A DNA stretch of 64,000 bases, taken from Lentzea sp. NBRC 105346 (GTDB lineage: Bacteria > Actinomycetota > Actinomycetes > Mycobacteriales > Pseudonocardiaceae). The stretch covers positions 1,076,850-1,140,849 of the forward strand of contig NZ_BSTQ01000001.1 of the NCBI RefSeq assembly GCF_030269605.1. The letters run 5' to 3'. The position numbers and the translations under genes are program-made. Under the pieces are notes generated by a model. It searched no databases, had not been told where the DNA came from, and was given only the letters and a program-made list of their open reading frames with translations. Below, one piece after another: positions 48,020 to 56,333 of the stretch. Numbering within the stretch: position 1 is the first letter of the stretch; each line of letters begins with the position of its first letter.

Positions 48020-49154
48020 AGGCCACTGCGGTTCCGTAGGTTCGGTCTCGTTCTTCTTCGATCAGGCGGGCCACTGAGAGCAGTGCGCCTTCTGCGGATG
48101 GGACCGCGACGAGGGTTACCGGTAGCGGGAAGCCGTCCGGGTCCCAGCCCGCCAGCACGGACACTGCCGGGTAGCCGCTGACTCGCCACAGGGGTGAGAA
48201 CGGCGTGGTGGCGCCGTTGCGCACGAGGACCGCGCCCGGCAGGGACGTCGACTCCGCCGGCCCGGTGTAGCCGGGCGTCACCAGCACGTCGATCCCGCCG
48301 AACATCGAGTCGAGCATCGTGCGCTCGGCCGACACCAGGGCACGGCACAGGCCGCGCAACGGTGACGGCACGAGCTTGCCGAGCAGCTCCAGTTCCCGCG
48401 GGCTCGCGGTGAGGTGCGGCGCGAGCAGCAACCGGGCGTGTTCGGCCAGCACCGGGTCGTGATCGACAACCTCGTTGGCGTGCAACGAGAGCAGCGCCGC
48501 GACGTCCTCGACGACGCGCCGCATCGACGGACGCGTACGCGCGGTCATTGATACGCCACGCAGCGAAATGCCGATCCGGAGTGGACGGTCGGGCCCGGAA
48601 ACACCCCAACCCAGTCCGGAAAGGACATGCGCGACATCGGAGACATCGCGCGCCAGCACGCCGGATCTGCCGGACGTCTGGTAGCCAACAACCCCGACGG
48701 CGCCCGCCGGAACCTGGCCCGCGCCAGGGGCTTTCCGAGCGAGGACCGCAGGCACGACCCCTGATGCCACCGCGACCGCGGTGCCGCTGACCAGCGGATC
48801 CAGTGCCGTGGCGGGGAGATCGGGTGCCGGGTTGCGGTGCCGTTCCAGGGCCGAGGTCCGGCCCACGACGACGGCGCCGGCCGCTTGCAGGACGCTGATC
48901 GCGTTGCGCGGCAAAGAATCTTCGACGGCCATGGGCACGCCGAGCAACGGGCCGCGGTCGCCCGACCGCAGCCTCCGATCGGCGTCCTCAGCGCTACGAC
49001 GAGCGCCGGAGGCGTCCACCTCCGAGAAGCCGTACCGGTGCGGGTCGAGCTTCTTCAGAACCGCCGCAAGGAGTTCTGCTGCGGTGGTCGCACCGTTTGT
49101 GAGCAACCGGGCTTGGGCGGCTGCTCCGGGATAGCACATCGGTGTTTCGTCCAC
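48018..49154 (-). CDS. amidase-signature family protein lacking the catalytic triad
   Basis: A 378-residue member of the amidase-signature fold. The scaffold is recognisable: RGPLLGVPMAVEDSLP where the catalytic Lys should be has Glu, VLQAAGAVVVGRTSALERHR follows, the Ser-rich loop GGSSGG is replaced by DPLVSGTAVAVASGVV, and the nucleophile loop by APGAGQVPAGAVGVVG. The C-terminal FSPLWRVSGYPAVSVLAGWD and GFPLPVTLVAVPSAEGALL segments are typical. With Lys, cis-Ser and Ser all missing it is probably a non-catalytic pseudoenzyme. GTG 49154 has AGGAA upstream. It ends inside the phased palindrome. Confidence 0.8.
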   Translation of the reverse strand: MDETPMCYPGAAAQARLLTNGATTAAELLAAVLKKLDPHRYGFSEVDASGARRSAEDADRRLRSGDRGPLLGVPMAVEDSLPRNAISVLQAAGAVVVGRTSALERHRNPAPDLPATALDPLVSGTAVAVASGVVPAVLARKAPGAGQVPAGAVGVVGYQTSGRSGVLARDVSDVAHVLSGLGWGVSGPDRPLRIGISLRGVSMTARTRPSMRRVVEDVAALLSLHANEVVDHDPVLAEHARLLLAPHLTASPRELELLGKLVPSPLRGLCRALVSAERTMLDSMFGGIDVLVTPGYTGPAESTSLPGAVLVRNGATTPFSPLWRVSGYPAVSVLAGWDPDGFPLPVTLVAVPSAEGALLSVARLIEEERDRTYGTAVA

Positions 49155-49322
49155 GTGTCTCGTTCCTGCCGGGATGCTCCTGGTTGGTCCCTTCGGCCGC
49201 CACCCGAGTCACAGCGGGCATGCCGCCGAACGGCGGGCTGTACCTACCGCCGAGTAGGGCCTTTCTCCACGCGGACCGATCAAGATGACTTGCGTCACCC
49301 CGATGGGAGGGTTGCGCAGAGG

Positions 49323-49336
49323 TTACTGTCCGGTAG
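49323..49336. promoter_or_regulatory. 14-bp palindromic motif, copy 1 (DUF3068 promoter)
   Basis: TTACTGTCCGGTAG, reverse complement CTACCGGACAGTAA. It lies 47 bases upstream of the DUF3068 start and matches the copies at 51117, 53455 and 55052 at 11 invariant positions. The arms are near-complementary (CTACYG/CRGTAR), as in TetR-type operators. Confidence 0.6.
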
Positions 49337-49382
49337 TTTGCTCGCCACTGTGACGTCCATCTCACGCCTAGAAGGAGGAAGG

Positions 49383-50342
49383 TTGCGACGTGTCGCGAGC
49401 CTGGTGCTGGTCGGCCTGGGCATCTTCACGCTGACGCTCGGAGCAGTGCTCCGGTTCTACGTCTACCCCGAGCTCGCCGTCGTGCCGCTCGACCAGAAGA
49501 CGGAATCGGTTGCTCAGGGTGCCGCGCGGGTCTTCTACCCGAAGGACCTCGTGGTGAAGGATGCTCAGCTCACCGCCACGCGCAAGGTCGAGAGCAACCG
49601 CGCTCGCCCCGAGGTCGAACGCAACGGTTCCGTGATGGTGTGGGATCAAGGCCTGCTCGTCACCGATTCCAACAACACGATCGTGTCCGCGGTCAAGCAT
49701 CAGGTCTGCCTCGACCGGCACACGAACATGGCTGTGCCGAAGTGCAGTGAGCAGTACGTGACGGACAACAAGGACGGCCCCACCGACGACGACCGCGCGG
49801 TCAAACAGGAGGGCCTGAACTACAAGTTCCCGTTCGGCACCGAACAGACGGACTACCCGTACTTCGACCTCACGGTGCGCAAGGCGACCACGGCGCGTTT
49901 CCAGGGCACGGAGACGCTCGGCGGTCTCGAGGTCTACAAGTTCGTGCAGGAGATCCCGCGCACGAAGCTGCGCGAACAGGAGGTGCCCGGCTCGCTGGTC
50001 AACAGCACCGAGGCCTCCGTGACGGCGAGCCGGTACTACCAGAACACCCGTACGTTCTGGGTCGAACCGCTCAGCGGGATCATCGTCAAGGGCTCGGAAA
50101 AACAGAAGCAATTGCTCGTCGGACCGGACGGCAAGGACGGCACCGTCCTGCTCGACGGAACGCTGACGTTTACCGACCAAACCGTCAACGAATCGGTTCA
50201 GCGCGCCACCGAGGCGCACGACAAACTGAAACTGATCAGTTCGACCGGACCGTTGGTTCTCGGCGGTCTAGGTTTGGTCATGTTGCTCGGCGGAATTCTT
50301 CTCGGCGTTACCGGAAAGCGGTCGGCTAGGCACGTCGCCTGA
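49383..50342 (+). CDS. DUF3068 (PorA-family) membrane-anchored protein
   Basis: A 319-residue envelope protein with a membrane span at each end (VASLVLVGLGIFTLTLGAVL and STGPLVLGGLGLVMLLGGIL) and a ~250-residue outside domain (TDSNNTIVSAVKHQVCLDRH, TDYPYFDLTVRKATTARFQG, YYQNTRTFWVEPLSGIIVKG). This is the DUF3068 pattern, found in mycobacterial Rv0227c beside a methyltransferase, GT and large membrane protein, as here. TTG 49383 with AAGGAGG four bases upstream is chosen over a GTG 33 bases earlier. Function unknown; an envelope polymer role is inferred. It is convergent with the methyltransferase gene (17-base overlap). Confidence 0.83.
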   Translation: MRRVASLVLVGLGIFTLTLGAVLRFYVYPELAVVPLDQKTESVAQGAARVFYPKDLVVKDAQLTATRKVESNRARPEVERNGSVMVWDQGLLVTDSNNTIVSAVKHQVCLDRHTNMAVPKCSEQYVTDNKDGPTDDDRAVKQEGLNYKFPFGTEQTDYPYFDLTVRKATTARFQGTETLGGLEVYKFVQEIPRTKLREQEVPGSLVNSTEASVTASRYYQNTRTFWVEPLSGIIVKGSEKQKQLLVGPDGKDGTVLLDGTLTFTDQTVNESVQRATEAHDKLKLISSTGPLVLGGLGLVMLLGGILLGVTGKRSARHVA

Positions 50343-51102
50343 GCACGACCACGAAGTTCCACGAGGCGAACTCCCGGACCACCGGTACGTGGGCGATCCA
50401 TTTCGCCCACCACGGGTGGTACCGGGGGAACGTCTCGACCACGTCGGCGTCGGCACATCGGTACGCCCATTTCCGCACCGACCCGACGCTCACCGCGAAG
50501 AGGCTCGTGCCGAACTTGTTCTTCGGCGGCTTGCCCATCTTCTTCTCGTAACGACGTCGCGCAAAGTGACCGCCAAGGAAGTGCCACGGCGCGGTCTCGT
50601 GGCCGCCCCACGGCGAGAACCACGGCGTGTAGGACATGAAGACGATGCCTCCGGGCCTGGTCACACGGACCATCTCGGACAGCATCAGCCACGGGTCGTC
50701 GACGTGCTCCAGCACGTTGGACGAGTAGCAGACGTTGACACTGCGTGACCGGACCGGCAGCGCAGTACCGCTCGCCCTGATCATTCCGGGGTCGGGTTCA
50801 CCGCGTGCTGACAGTTCGCCGACGTCCGGGTCGAGCCCGAGATAGACGGCGCCCGCGGCACGGAACGCCTCCGCGAAGTAGCCCGGCCCGCCACCCACGT
50901 CGAGCACGGTCGCGCCTTTCAACGGCGCATATGCGCCAAGTTGACTGACTGAGTCGTCAGCCAGAATCCGATAAAAATAGTTTGGGTCCGTTTGCTCTTT
51001 CAAGAAAGCCCGGAAAAGGCGCACGGAACGACTGAAGGTTGGCCTGTGGTAACTTTCCCGGCCACCAACTGAATCGATCTCGACCATTGCCACTTCCCGC
51101 AT
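50326..51102 (-). CDS. class I SAM-dependent methyltransferase of the envelope cluster
   Basis: A 258-residue methyltransferase. Motif I is ATVLDVGGGPGYFAEAFRAA, the acidic residue ending beta2 is YLGLDPDVGEL, and motif IV/post-I is VCYSSNVLEHVDDPWLMLSE. A long C-terminal region (APWHFLGGHFARRRYEKKMG, FPRYHPWWAKWIAHVPVVRE) is conserved in the Rv0224c-like group, which lies next to the same GT, DUF3068 and membrane genes in mycobacteria. The acceptor is unknown, possibly a glycolipid. The start is ATG 51102 or, with a better GGGAAG site, ATG 51087. It diverges from the GT gene across motif copy 2. Confidence 0.85.
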   Translation of the reverse strand: MREVAMVEIDSVGGRESYHRPTFSRSVRLFRAFLKEQTDPNYFYRILADDSVSQLGAYAPLKGATVLDVGGGPGYFAEAFRAAGAVYLGLDPDVGELSARGEPDPGMIRASGTALPVRSRSVNVCYSSNVLEHVDDPWLMLSEMVRVTRPGGIVFMSYTPWFSPWGGHETAPWHFLGGHFARRRYEKKMGKPPKNKFGTSLFAVSVGSVRKWAYRCADADVVETFPRYHPWWAKWIAHVPVVREFASWNFVVVLRRRA

Positions 51103-51116
51103 TCCGTCTAATATGG

Positions 51117-51130
51117 CTACCTAGCAGTAA
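51117..51130. promoter_or_regulatory. 14-bp palindromic motif, copy 2 (methyltransferase/GT divergent promoter)
   Basis: CTACCTAGCAGTAA lies in the 49-base gap between the divergent methyltransferase and glycosyltransferase starts, so a bound protein would affect both. It shares CTACC and CAGTAA with the other three copies. Confidence 0.55.
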
Positions 51131-51151
51131 CCTAGCATCCAGGAGACACTG

Positions 51152-52351
51152 ATGTCGCGATGCCCGGATAACCGTCCGAGCGTTCTGCTGGTGAATTGGC
51201 GCGACACCAGACACCCCGAGGGCGGCGGCTCCGAACGGTACGTGGAGCGCATCGCGGAGGGGCTGGCTCAGCTCGGCTACCGGGTCGCCATTCAGTGTGC
51301 GGACCACGGGCGCGCGCCGCTGGGCAACTGGGTCGCGGGCGTCCGCTTCCGCAGACGCGGCAACAAGTTCACCGTCTACCTGCACGCGCTGCTGGCCATC
51401 CTGCGGTCGGACGCGGATGTGATCGTCGACGTGCAGAACGGCATGCCCTTCTTCAGCCGGCTCGTGGCGCGCTGCCCGGTCCTCGTCCTGGTGCACCACG
51501 TGCACCGCGAGCAGTGGCACAGCGCGCTCGGCCCGTTCTTCGGGCGGATCGGCTGGTGGATCGAGTCGTGGCTCGCGCCGCGGCTGTACCGCAAGTGCCG
51601 GTACATCACCGTGTCCAACGTGACGCGCAACGAACTGGCGGCGCTCGGGATCGAGCTGCGCCGCACGGTCGTCGTGCCGAACGGCCTGGACGCCCCGCCC
51701 GCGGTCGTCGCGCGCCCGGCCCAGGAGCCGGTGCTCGTCGCGGTCAGCAGGCTGGTGCCGCACAAGCGGCTGGAGCACGCGATCGACCTCGTCGCGCGAC
51801 TGGCCCCGGTGTGGCCGAAGCTGCGGCTGGAGCTGGTCGGCGAGGGCCCGTGGAAGGAAGTGCTGCGGCAGCACGCGATCGACCGCGGCGTCGCTGACCG
51901 CGTGGTGATCCACGGGTGGGTCGACGAACACCGCAAGCACGAGATCCTGGCCGGCTCCTGGGTACACCTGTGCCCGTCGGTGAAGGAGGGCTGGGGCATC
52001 GTGATCATGGAGGCGGCGGCGCACGGCGTGCCGACCGTCGCATACCGGTCCGCGGGCGGCGTCGCCGAGGCGATCGTCGAAGGCGAGACCGGCTTGCTGG
52101 CAGGAGACTTCGACGACTTCACCAAGCACGTCGACGCCCTGCTGCGCGACCACCCGCGCCGCAAGGCCATGGGTGCGGCGGGCCGGGAGCGGGCGCAGAA
52201 GTTCAGCTGGGAAGAGAGCCTGGACGCGTTCGAAAGCGTCCTGCACAGTGTTTTTGCCGACCCCCTGTCGGGGGCCCGCCCCCTCCGACCATCAGGTCAG
52301 TCTGGGCGGCCCATCCTCGACAACAGCCGCGTCGCACAACAGGTCGAGTAG
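51152..52351 (+). CDS. GT4-family glycosyltransferase
   Basis: A 399-residue GT-B glycosyltransferase of family 4. The N-domain begins SVLLVNWRDTRHPEGGGSER; the C-domain has LVAVSRLVPHKRLEHAIDLV, LELVGEGPWKEVLRQH, and the donor-binding CPSVKEGWGIVIMEAAAHGV with the EX7E glutamates. It is related to Rv0225, which sits between the same methyltransferase and membrane genes in mycobacteria. Product unknown; probably cell-envelope glycan or glycolipid. The last ~20 codons past the GT fold overlap the convergent acyltransferase gene by 60 bases. ATG 51152 has CAGGAGA upstream. Confidence 0.88.
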   Translation: MSRCPDNRPSVLLVNWRDTRHPEGGGSERYVERIAEGLAQLGYRVAIQCADHGRAPLGNWVAGVRFRRRGNKFTVYLHALLAILRSDADVIVDVQNGMPFFSRLVARCPVLVLVHHVHREQWHSALGPFFGRIGWWIESWLAPRLYRKCRYITVSNVTRNELAALGIELRRTVVVPNGLDAPPAVVARPAQEPVLVAVSRLVPHKRLEHAIDLVARLAPVWPKLRLELVGEGPWKEVLRQHAIDRGVADRVVIHGWVDEHRKHEILAGSWVHLCPSVKEGWGIVIMEAAAHGVPTVAYRSAGGVAEAIVEGETGLLAGDFDDFTKHVDALLRDHPRRKAMGAAGRERAQKFSWEESLDAFESVLHSVFADPLSGARPLRPSGQSGRPILDNSRVAQQVE

Positions 52352-53272
52352 CTCACCGGCCGAGCCGGCACTGAAGTCGCGCCTGCGGGCGCGCACGGTC
52401 ACCGTGGTGACCTCCCCTGCCGTCACCACGCCGAACGCGACACCCGAGCGCCCGCTGGCGCTCGGGTAGAAGCGCAGCGCGCGCACGCCGGCGTCGGCCA
52501 CGCCGAGGTTCGACACGAGGAACGTCGAGCCGAGTCTGGATGACAGCAGCCGCATCCCGAGCTGTGCCAACGGGTTCGTCGCCTTCGGAAAACCCGCCTC
52601 CGGCGTCGCTGCGGCCAGCAGACCGCGCACGGTGTCCTCGTCCGCGCCGGACGGCAGACGGAGCCTCAGCAGCGCGCTGGCGGCCTCAGCCTTCAGATCC
52701 TCGCCACCACGCCACGACGCGCCGATCGCGGCCACCACGCGGTCGCTGCGGGCGTTCCAGCGCCGCACGGCGTGCAGTGCCGCCCAGGTGAGCCTGGTGC
52801 TGCCCAGCTTGGTGCGGTGCAGCTCCCTGCTGACGAGATGGTCGCCGGCCTCAGAGGCTCGCTGAGTCGGCTGAATGCGCGTCGGCGGCGCGAAAACGGC
52901 CTCGCGCAGGCGATCGGCCGTGTTGAGGAGAAAAGACCGCGTGGGAACCCGTTGCGCCACACCGGTCGCGGAGCTGCGCACACGTTCGTCCAACGCCGTA
53001 CCGAGGAGCGCGAGCAGGCCGAGCCCGTCGACGGCACCGTGGTGCGCGGCGATCATCAGCCGCTTGTCGTCCACGGCGACCCGGATCAACGGTTCGCCCT
53101 CGCGGTAATGGGAATCGGCGAACTCTGCGCGCGTTTCGTCCCAGTTGGACGGTTCGCTGACGGCGAGCCCCAAGCGCCGGGACACGGCGCCGGGGTCGAG
53201 CGCGTCGGAGAGGTCCGCCTCCAGCAGGATGCTCCAGGAGGCCTCCGGGTCACCGGAGAACCTCACCGTCAC
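52292..53272 (-). CDS. condensation-fold acyltransferase (PapA/WS-DGAT-like superfamily)
   Basis: A 326-residue protein of the CoA-dependent acyltransferase/condensation superfamily. The active-site motif HHxxxDG is intact as IAAHHGAVDGLGLLALLGTA. The C-terminal half has LGSTFLVSNLGVADAGVRAL, with the conserved SNLG-type segment. The N-domain is short (VRFSGDPEASWSILLEADLS). It could acylate a cell-wall or lipid glycan made by neighbours. The start is GTG 53272, making a GTGA overlap with the preceding DUF2613 gene; GTG 53266 is also possible. A longer open frame upstream is not coding. Confidence 0.75.
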   Translation of the reverse strand: MTVRFSGDPEASWSILLEADLSDALDPGAVSRRLGLAVSEPSNWDETRAEFADSHYREGEPLIRVAVDDKRLMIAAHHGAVDGLGLLALLGTALDERVRSSATGVAQRVPTRSFLLNTADRLREAVFAPPTRIQPTQRASEAGDHLVSRELHRTKLGSTRLTWAALHAVRRWNARSDRVVAAIGASWRGGEDLKAEAASALLRLRLPSGADEDTVRGLLAAATPEAGFPKATNPLAQLGMRLLSSRLGSTFLVSNLGVADAGVRALRFYPSASGRSGVAFGVVTAGEVTTVTVRARRRDFSAGSAGELLDLLCDAAVVEDGPPRLT

Positions 53273-53424
53273 CTCGAGCCGTAGTCGATGACCTCCGGCT
53301 CCGCCGCCTGCTGCTGGAGCTCGACGACCTTGTCGGGGTGCTGCGTGTTCACCACGATCGCCCCGACACCACCCGCGATGCCCGCGCCCGCGAGCACCAC
53401 GAGCAGGGTTACCACCACGCCCAC
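53269..53424 (-). CDS. DUF2613 small membrane protein
   Basis: A 51-residue protein: VGVVVTLLVVLAGAGIAGGV forms one membrane span, then IVVNTQHPDKVVELQQQ and the end PEVIDYGSR. The tail resembles that of the DUF2613 microprotein Rv0236A (ending in YGNR-like residues), which is encoded next to aftD in mycobacteria. GTG 53424 has GAGGAG six bases upstream and lies three bases after the large membrane gene. The stop overlaps the acyltransferase start. It probably associates with envelope glycosylation complexes, by context only. Confidence 0.75.
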   Translation of the reverse strand: MGVVVTLLVVLAGAGIAGGVGAIVVNTQHPDKVVELQQQAAEPEVIDYGSR

Positions 53425-53426
53425 GA

Positions 53427-55010
53427 CTACTCCTCACTTTGGGGTGGCAGGAATCTACCGACCAGTAACCATCTCCACAACAGGCTGGCGCAGATCAGTG
53501 ACCCAGCTGCGATCCAGGCGAGCACAACGGGCGCAACGGGTGGTCCGTCCGGAGCATTCGGCGCTCCTCCGGGAACCCGGTACAGCGCGAGCTCCGGTCC
53601 GTCGTGGACCTTCTCCAACCGGGCCAGCAGGTTCGGATCGACGCGACCGGGCGTGCCGTACTCGACGAGCACCCAGCCGAATCCGTCGAGCGTGGCGAGG
53701 TCGCGCGCCCGCGGATCCTCACCGCTGATTCGTTTCCCGCCGACCTGCAGGGAGTCCTCGACAACCGTCGTGCCGGGCAGGAACCGCGGCGCGGGGTCGA
53801 GCTGCGTGCGCCGGTCGTTCCAGTCGAACCTGCGGAACGCCTGCGCCGGCAGCACGGCCACGTCGCCCGGCTGATCGACGAGGAGATCCCGCACCTCGGA
53901 CCATTCGGCCGGATAGTCGACCGGTTCGAGGCGCCCGAACCCGCCCCACGCCAGGTCCGGCAGCAGCGCGATGAGCAGGACCGGAACGACCAGCTTGGCC
54001 TTCAGTCGCTCCGCCGCCATCGCGAGACCGAGCGCGAACGGCAGCGCCCACCACGCCACCCACTTCTGCGAGTCCCGCAGCAGACCCGCGCCCGGCACGT
54101 GGTCGATCAGATAGCCCAGCAGTGCCGTGCCGCCGGGCAGGTTCGCCGCCACCGCGATGACGAACCCGAAGGCGCCCAAGGCGATCAACGGTTTGGCGAA
54201 CGGCACCCGGCGCAGCCCGATGAGCGCGATCGCGGTGAGCACGACCGTGATGACGGGCAGCACCGGGTTGGCGCGGCTGTCCGGCACCACCTCGGCGTTC
54301 CACACGCCGCCGAGCCCGAGCACGCTGAGCAGCGGCCCGCCCCAGTTCTCCCCCCGCGCGCTGAACGCCGCGACGCCGGCCGGGTCGCTGAGTCCGTTGT
54401 GGAGCAACGATGGCACCCACCAGGGCGCGTTGAGCACGATGCCGATCGCCAGCACATGCGGAATCTTCTTGCGGCCCGCAGTGGCCAGTGCCGTGCCGAG
54501 CGCCAGGATCCCGCCGGGCGCGGACAGCACCGCGGGGAGGCTGGCGAGCACCAACCCGGTCCAGTCGCCGGTCTTCTTGAGCTTGAGGCCCGCTTTCGCG
54601 ACCCACGGCAGGGCCGCGTAGCCGAGCAGCAACGTCCAGTGGCCCAGGAAGAGGCGTTCGGCGACGTAGGCGTTCCACACGTACGCGACGGCCGCGACGA
54701 TCTTCACGGTCGTACTCTCGGACGGCACGAGCTTCGCCGCGCCCAGGGCACCGCCGAACAGGATGGCCATCAACGCCAGTTTCTGGACGATCTGACCGGG
54801 CACGACCGTGGTCGTCATCGCCACCAGCGCGTCGACCGGAACCGCTCGGGGGATCGCGCTGCCCAGGCCGAACGCCTCGGCGTTGAGCGGCTGGCGGGGC
54901 GTGAACACCATGTCGTAGACGAGGACGTAGCCGGGCAGCAGCACGGGCGCGAGCACCGCGAGGGTGATCGCGGCGCACGTGGCGTAGAGCTTGAGTCCGT
55001 TCGGACGCAC
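53427..55010 (-). CDS. multi-span membrane protein of the envelope cluster (Rv0226c-like)
   Basis: A 527-residue integral membrane protein. About ten spans are visible (LYATCAAITLAVLAPVLLPG, NPVLPVITVVLTAIALIGLR, KLVVPVLLIALLPDLAWGGF). A soluble region follows near the end (GDVAVLPAQAFRRFDWNDRR), then a final span (APVVLAWIAAGSLICASLLW). An acidic segment after TM1 (YDMVFTPRQPLNAEAFGLG) may be the active site of a GT-C-like enzyme, but this is not proven. The mycobacterial homologue by position is Rv0226c. GTG 55010 with an AGGGCGG site is preferred; ATG 55079 would leave no room for the divergent promoter. Confidence 0.75.
   Translation of the reverse strand: MRPNGLKLYATCAAITLAVLAPVLLPGYVLVYDMVFTPRQPLNAEAFGLGSAIPRAVPVDALVAMTTTVVPGQIVQKLALMAILFGGALGAAKLVPSESTTVKIVAAVAYVWNAYVAERLFLGHWTLLLGYAALPWVAKAGLKLKKTGDWTGLVLASLPAVLSAPGGILALGTALATAGRKKIPHVLAIGIVLNAPWWVPSLLHNGLSDPAGVAAFSARGENWGGPLLSVLGLGGVWNAEVVPDSRANPVLPVITVVLTAIALIGLRRVPFAKPLIALGAFGFVIAVAANLPGGTALLGYLIDHVPGAGLLRDSQKWVAWWALPFALGLAMAAERLKAKLVVPVLLIALLPDLAWGGFGRLEPVDYPAEWSEVRDLLVDQPGDVAVLPAQAFRRFDWNDRRTQLDPAPRFLPGTTVVEDSLQVGGKRISGEDPRARDLATLDGFGWVLVEYGTPGRVDPNLLARLEKVHDGPELALYRVPGGAPNAPDGPPVAPVVLAWIAAGSLICASLLWRWLLVGRFLPPQSEE
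53455..53468. promoter_or_regulatory. 14-bp palindromic motif, copy 3 (before DUF2613)
   Basis: CTACCGACCAGTAA lies within the last codons of the large membrane gene, 31 bases upstream of the DUF2613 start on the same strand, and may mark an internal promoter for the DUF2613-acyltransferase pair. Confidence 0.45.
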
Positions 55011-55051
55011 TTCCGCCCTCTCCGGTCGTCCTGCCGTTACAGTCGCCGAAA

Positions 55052-55065
55052 CTACCGGCCAGTAA
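55052..55065. promoter_or_regulatory. 14-bp palindromic motif, copy 4 (membrane protein/flippase divergent promoter)
   Basis: CTACCGGCCAGTAA lies in the 72-base gap between the large membrane gene (GTG 55010) and the flippase (GTG 55083). With copy 1 it shares a 17-base stretch, AAACTACCGGMCAGTAA, at 16 of 17 positions. Confidence 0.6.
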
Positions 55066-55082
55066 TAGCGGAAGGACATGGC

Positions 55083-56279
55083 GTGGCCGCTCCGGCTTCG
55101 ACCACCGCTCGCCTGGACGCTCTACTCATCACCGGTGCCCTCCTGGGTGCCAACGCGGCGAGCTACGTGCTGACCATCGCCGCCGCGCGCGCTCTGGCGC
55201 CCGCGGTGTTCGGCGAGCTCAGCGCGCTGCTGGCGCTCGTCGTGATCGGTGTGGTTCCCGCGATGAGTCTGCAGACCGTGGCGGCTCTTCGCGTGACGAC
55301 ACTCGGACCACGTCCCCTGTTCGGGCTGGGTTTGAGCGTCAGCGCGGGCATGACGGTCCTGACCTTGCTGCTGACCCCGCTTCTGACGAGCCTGCTGCAC
55401 CTCAACGGCCCGTGGCCCGGCGTGTGGCTGGCGTTGTCGCTCGCCCCCATGACCGTGCTCGGCGTGTGTCACGGCCTGTTGCAGGGCAACCGCCGGTTCG
55501 GCGCACTGGCCCTGCTGGTCGCCCTGGAGGGCCTCGGCAAGGTCGGCGGCGGTCTGGTCGGGTTGTTTGTTTCCCCAACGTCGACGTCCGTGCTGGCGGG
55601 CACGGCGGTCGGCTCCCTGCTCGTCGTCTTCACGGGCTGGACGCTGTGCGGCCGGCCGTTGCCGCTGCGCCCTCTTGGTGGCGCGGAGGTGTTGCACACG
55701 GTCCAGGCGATGCTCGCGCTGGTGTTGCTCGTGAACCTCGATCTCGTGCTGGCCCGGCACCAGCTCGCCCCGAACGAGGCCGGCGAGTACGCGGTCGGCG
55801 CGGTCGTCACGAAGATCGCGTACTGGCTGCCCCAGGCCGTCGGCGTGCTCCTGTTGCCCCGCATGGCGGACGCCGACGAACGCCGCCGCACGCTCCCCCG
55901 CGCCCTCGCGGTGTGCGCCGGGCTCGACGCCCTCGTGGTCGCCGGGACCGCGCTTTTCGCACCGCTGGGCGTCTCGCTGATCGGTGGCGCGTCGTACCGG
56001 GCGCACGCCGTGCCGCTGTGGGAGTTCGCTTTGGTGGGCTCGTGTCTGGCTCTCGTACAGCTGTTGCTGTTCGCGCGTATCGCCAGTGGTGACCGGCGGT
56101 CGACCGGTGCGGTGTGGATCGCCGTGGCGGTCGAGGTCGCGCTGATCACCCTGTGGCTGCACGGTTCCACGGGTCAGGTGGTGACGGGGGCGTTGATCGC
56201 CACCGGGTCCCTGGTCGTCGCCGGCTTCGTGATCGAACGCCGGAACACGCTTGAACCGGTTGCGGCGCAGACCCGTTGA
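55083..56279 (+). CDS. polysaccharide flippase/oligosaccharide exporter (MATE/Wzx-like)
   Basis: A 398-residue protein of about 12 spans in the MVF/Wzx exporter fold. LDALLITGALLGANAASYVL is TM1, LAPAVFGELSALLALVVIGV TM2, and TVQAMLALVLLVNLDLVLAR carries the family's conserved Asp in the second half (NLDLVLAR). LPQAVGVLLLPRMADADERR follows. Such proteins flip lipid-linked glycans across the membrane, fitting the GT, acyltransferase and AftD neighbours. GTG 55083 with GGAAGGA seven bases upstream is the start. The long open frame upstream, through the opposite gene, is not coding. Confidence 0.83.
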   Translation: MAAPASTTARLDALLITGALLGANAASYVLTIAAARALAPAVFGELSALLALVVIGVVPAMSLQTVAALRVTTLGPRPLFGLGLSVSAGMTVLTLLLTPLLTSLLHLNGPWPGVWLALSLAPMTVLGVCHGLLQGNRRFGALALLVALEGLGKVGGGLVGLFVSPTSTSVLAGTAVGSLLVVFTGWTLCGRPLPLRPLGGAEVLHTVQAMLALVLLVNLDLVLARHQLAPNEAGEYAVGAVVTKIAYWLPQAVGVLLLPRMADADERRRTLPRALAVCAGLDALVVAGTALFAPLGVSLIGGASYRAHAVPLWEFALVGSCLALVQLLLFARIASGDRRSTGAVWIAVAVEVALITLWLHGSTGQVVTGALIATGSLVVAGFVIERRNTLEPVAAQTR

Positions 56280-56288
56280 GACTCCTGT

Positions 56289-56308
56289 GCGCCGTACGAA
56301 CGCGGCGC
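56289..56308. terminator. short hairpin after the flippase gene
   Basis: GCGCCG and CGGCGC form a 6-bp stem around an 8-base loop, ten bases after the flippase stop and before the ribosome site (AGGGGAGAA) of the next gene. A weak terminator candidate. Confidence 0.4.
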
Positions 56309-56333
56309 CGGGGGAACCAAGGGGAGAACAGAA

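Noticed and set aside
53604-55082. Upstream extension of the flippase frame antisense to the membrane protein
   Set aside because: Low-complexity Arg/Asp/Gln sequence; flippase motifs and ribosome site begin at 55083.
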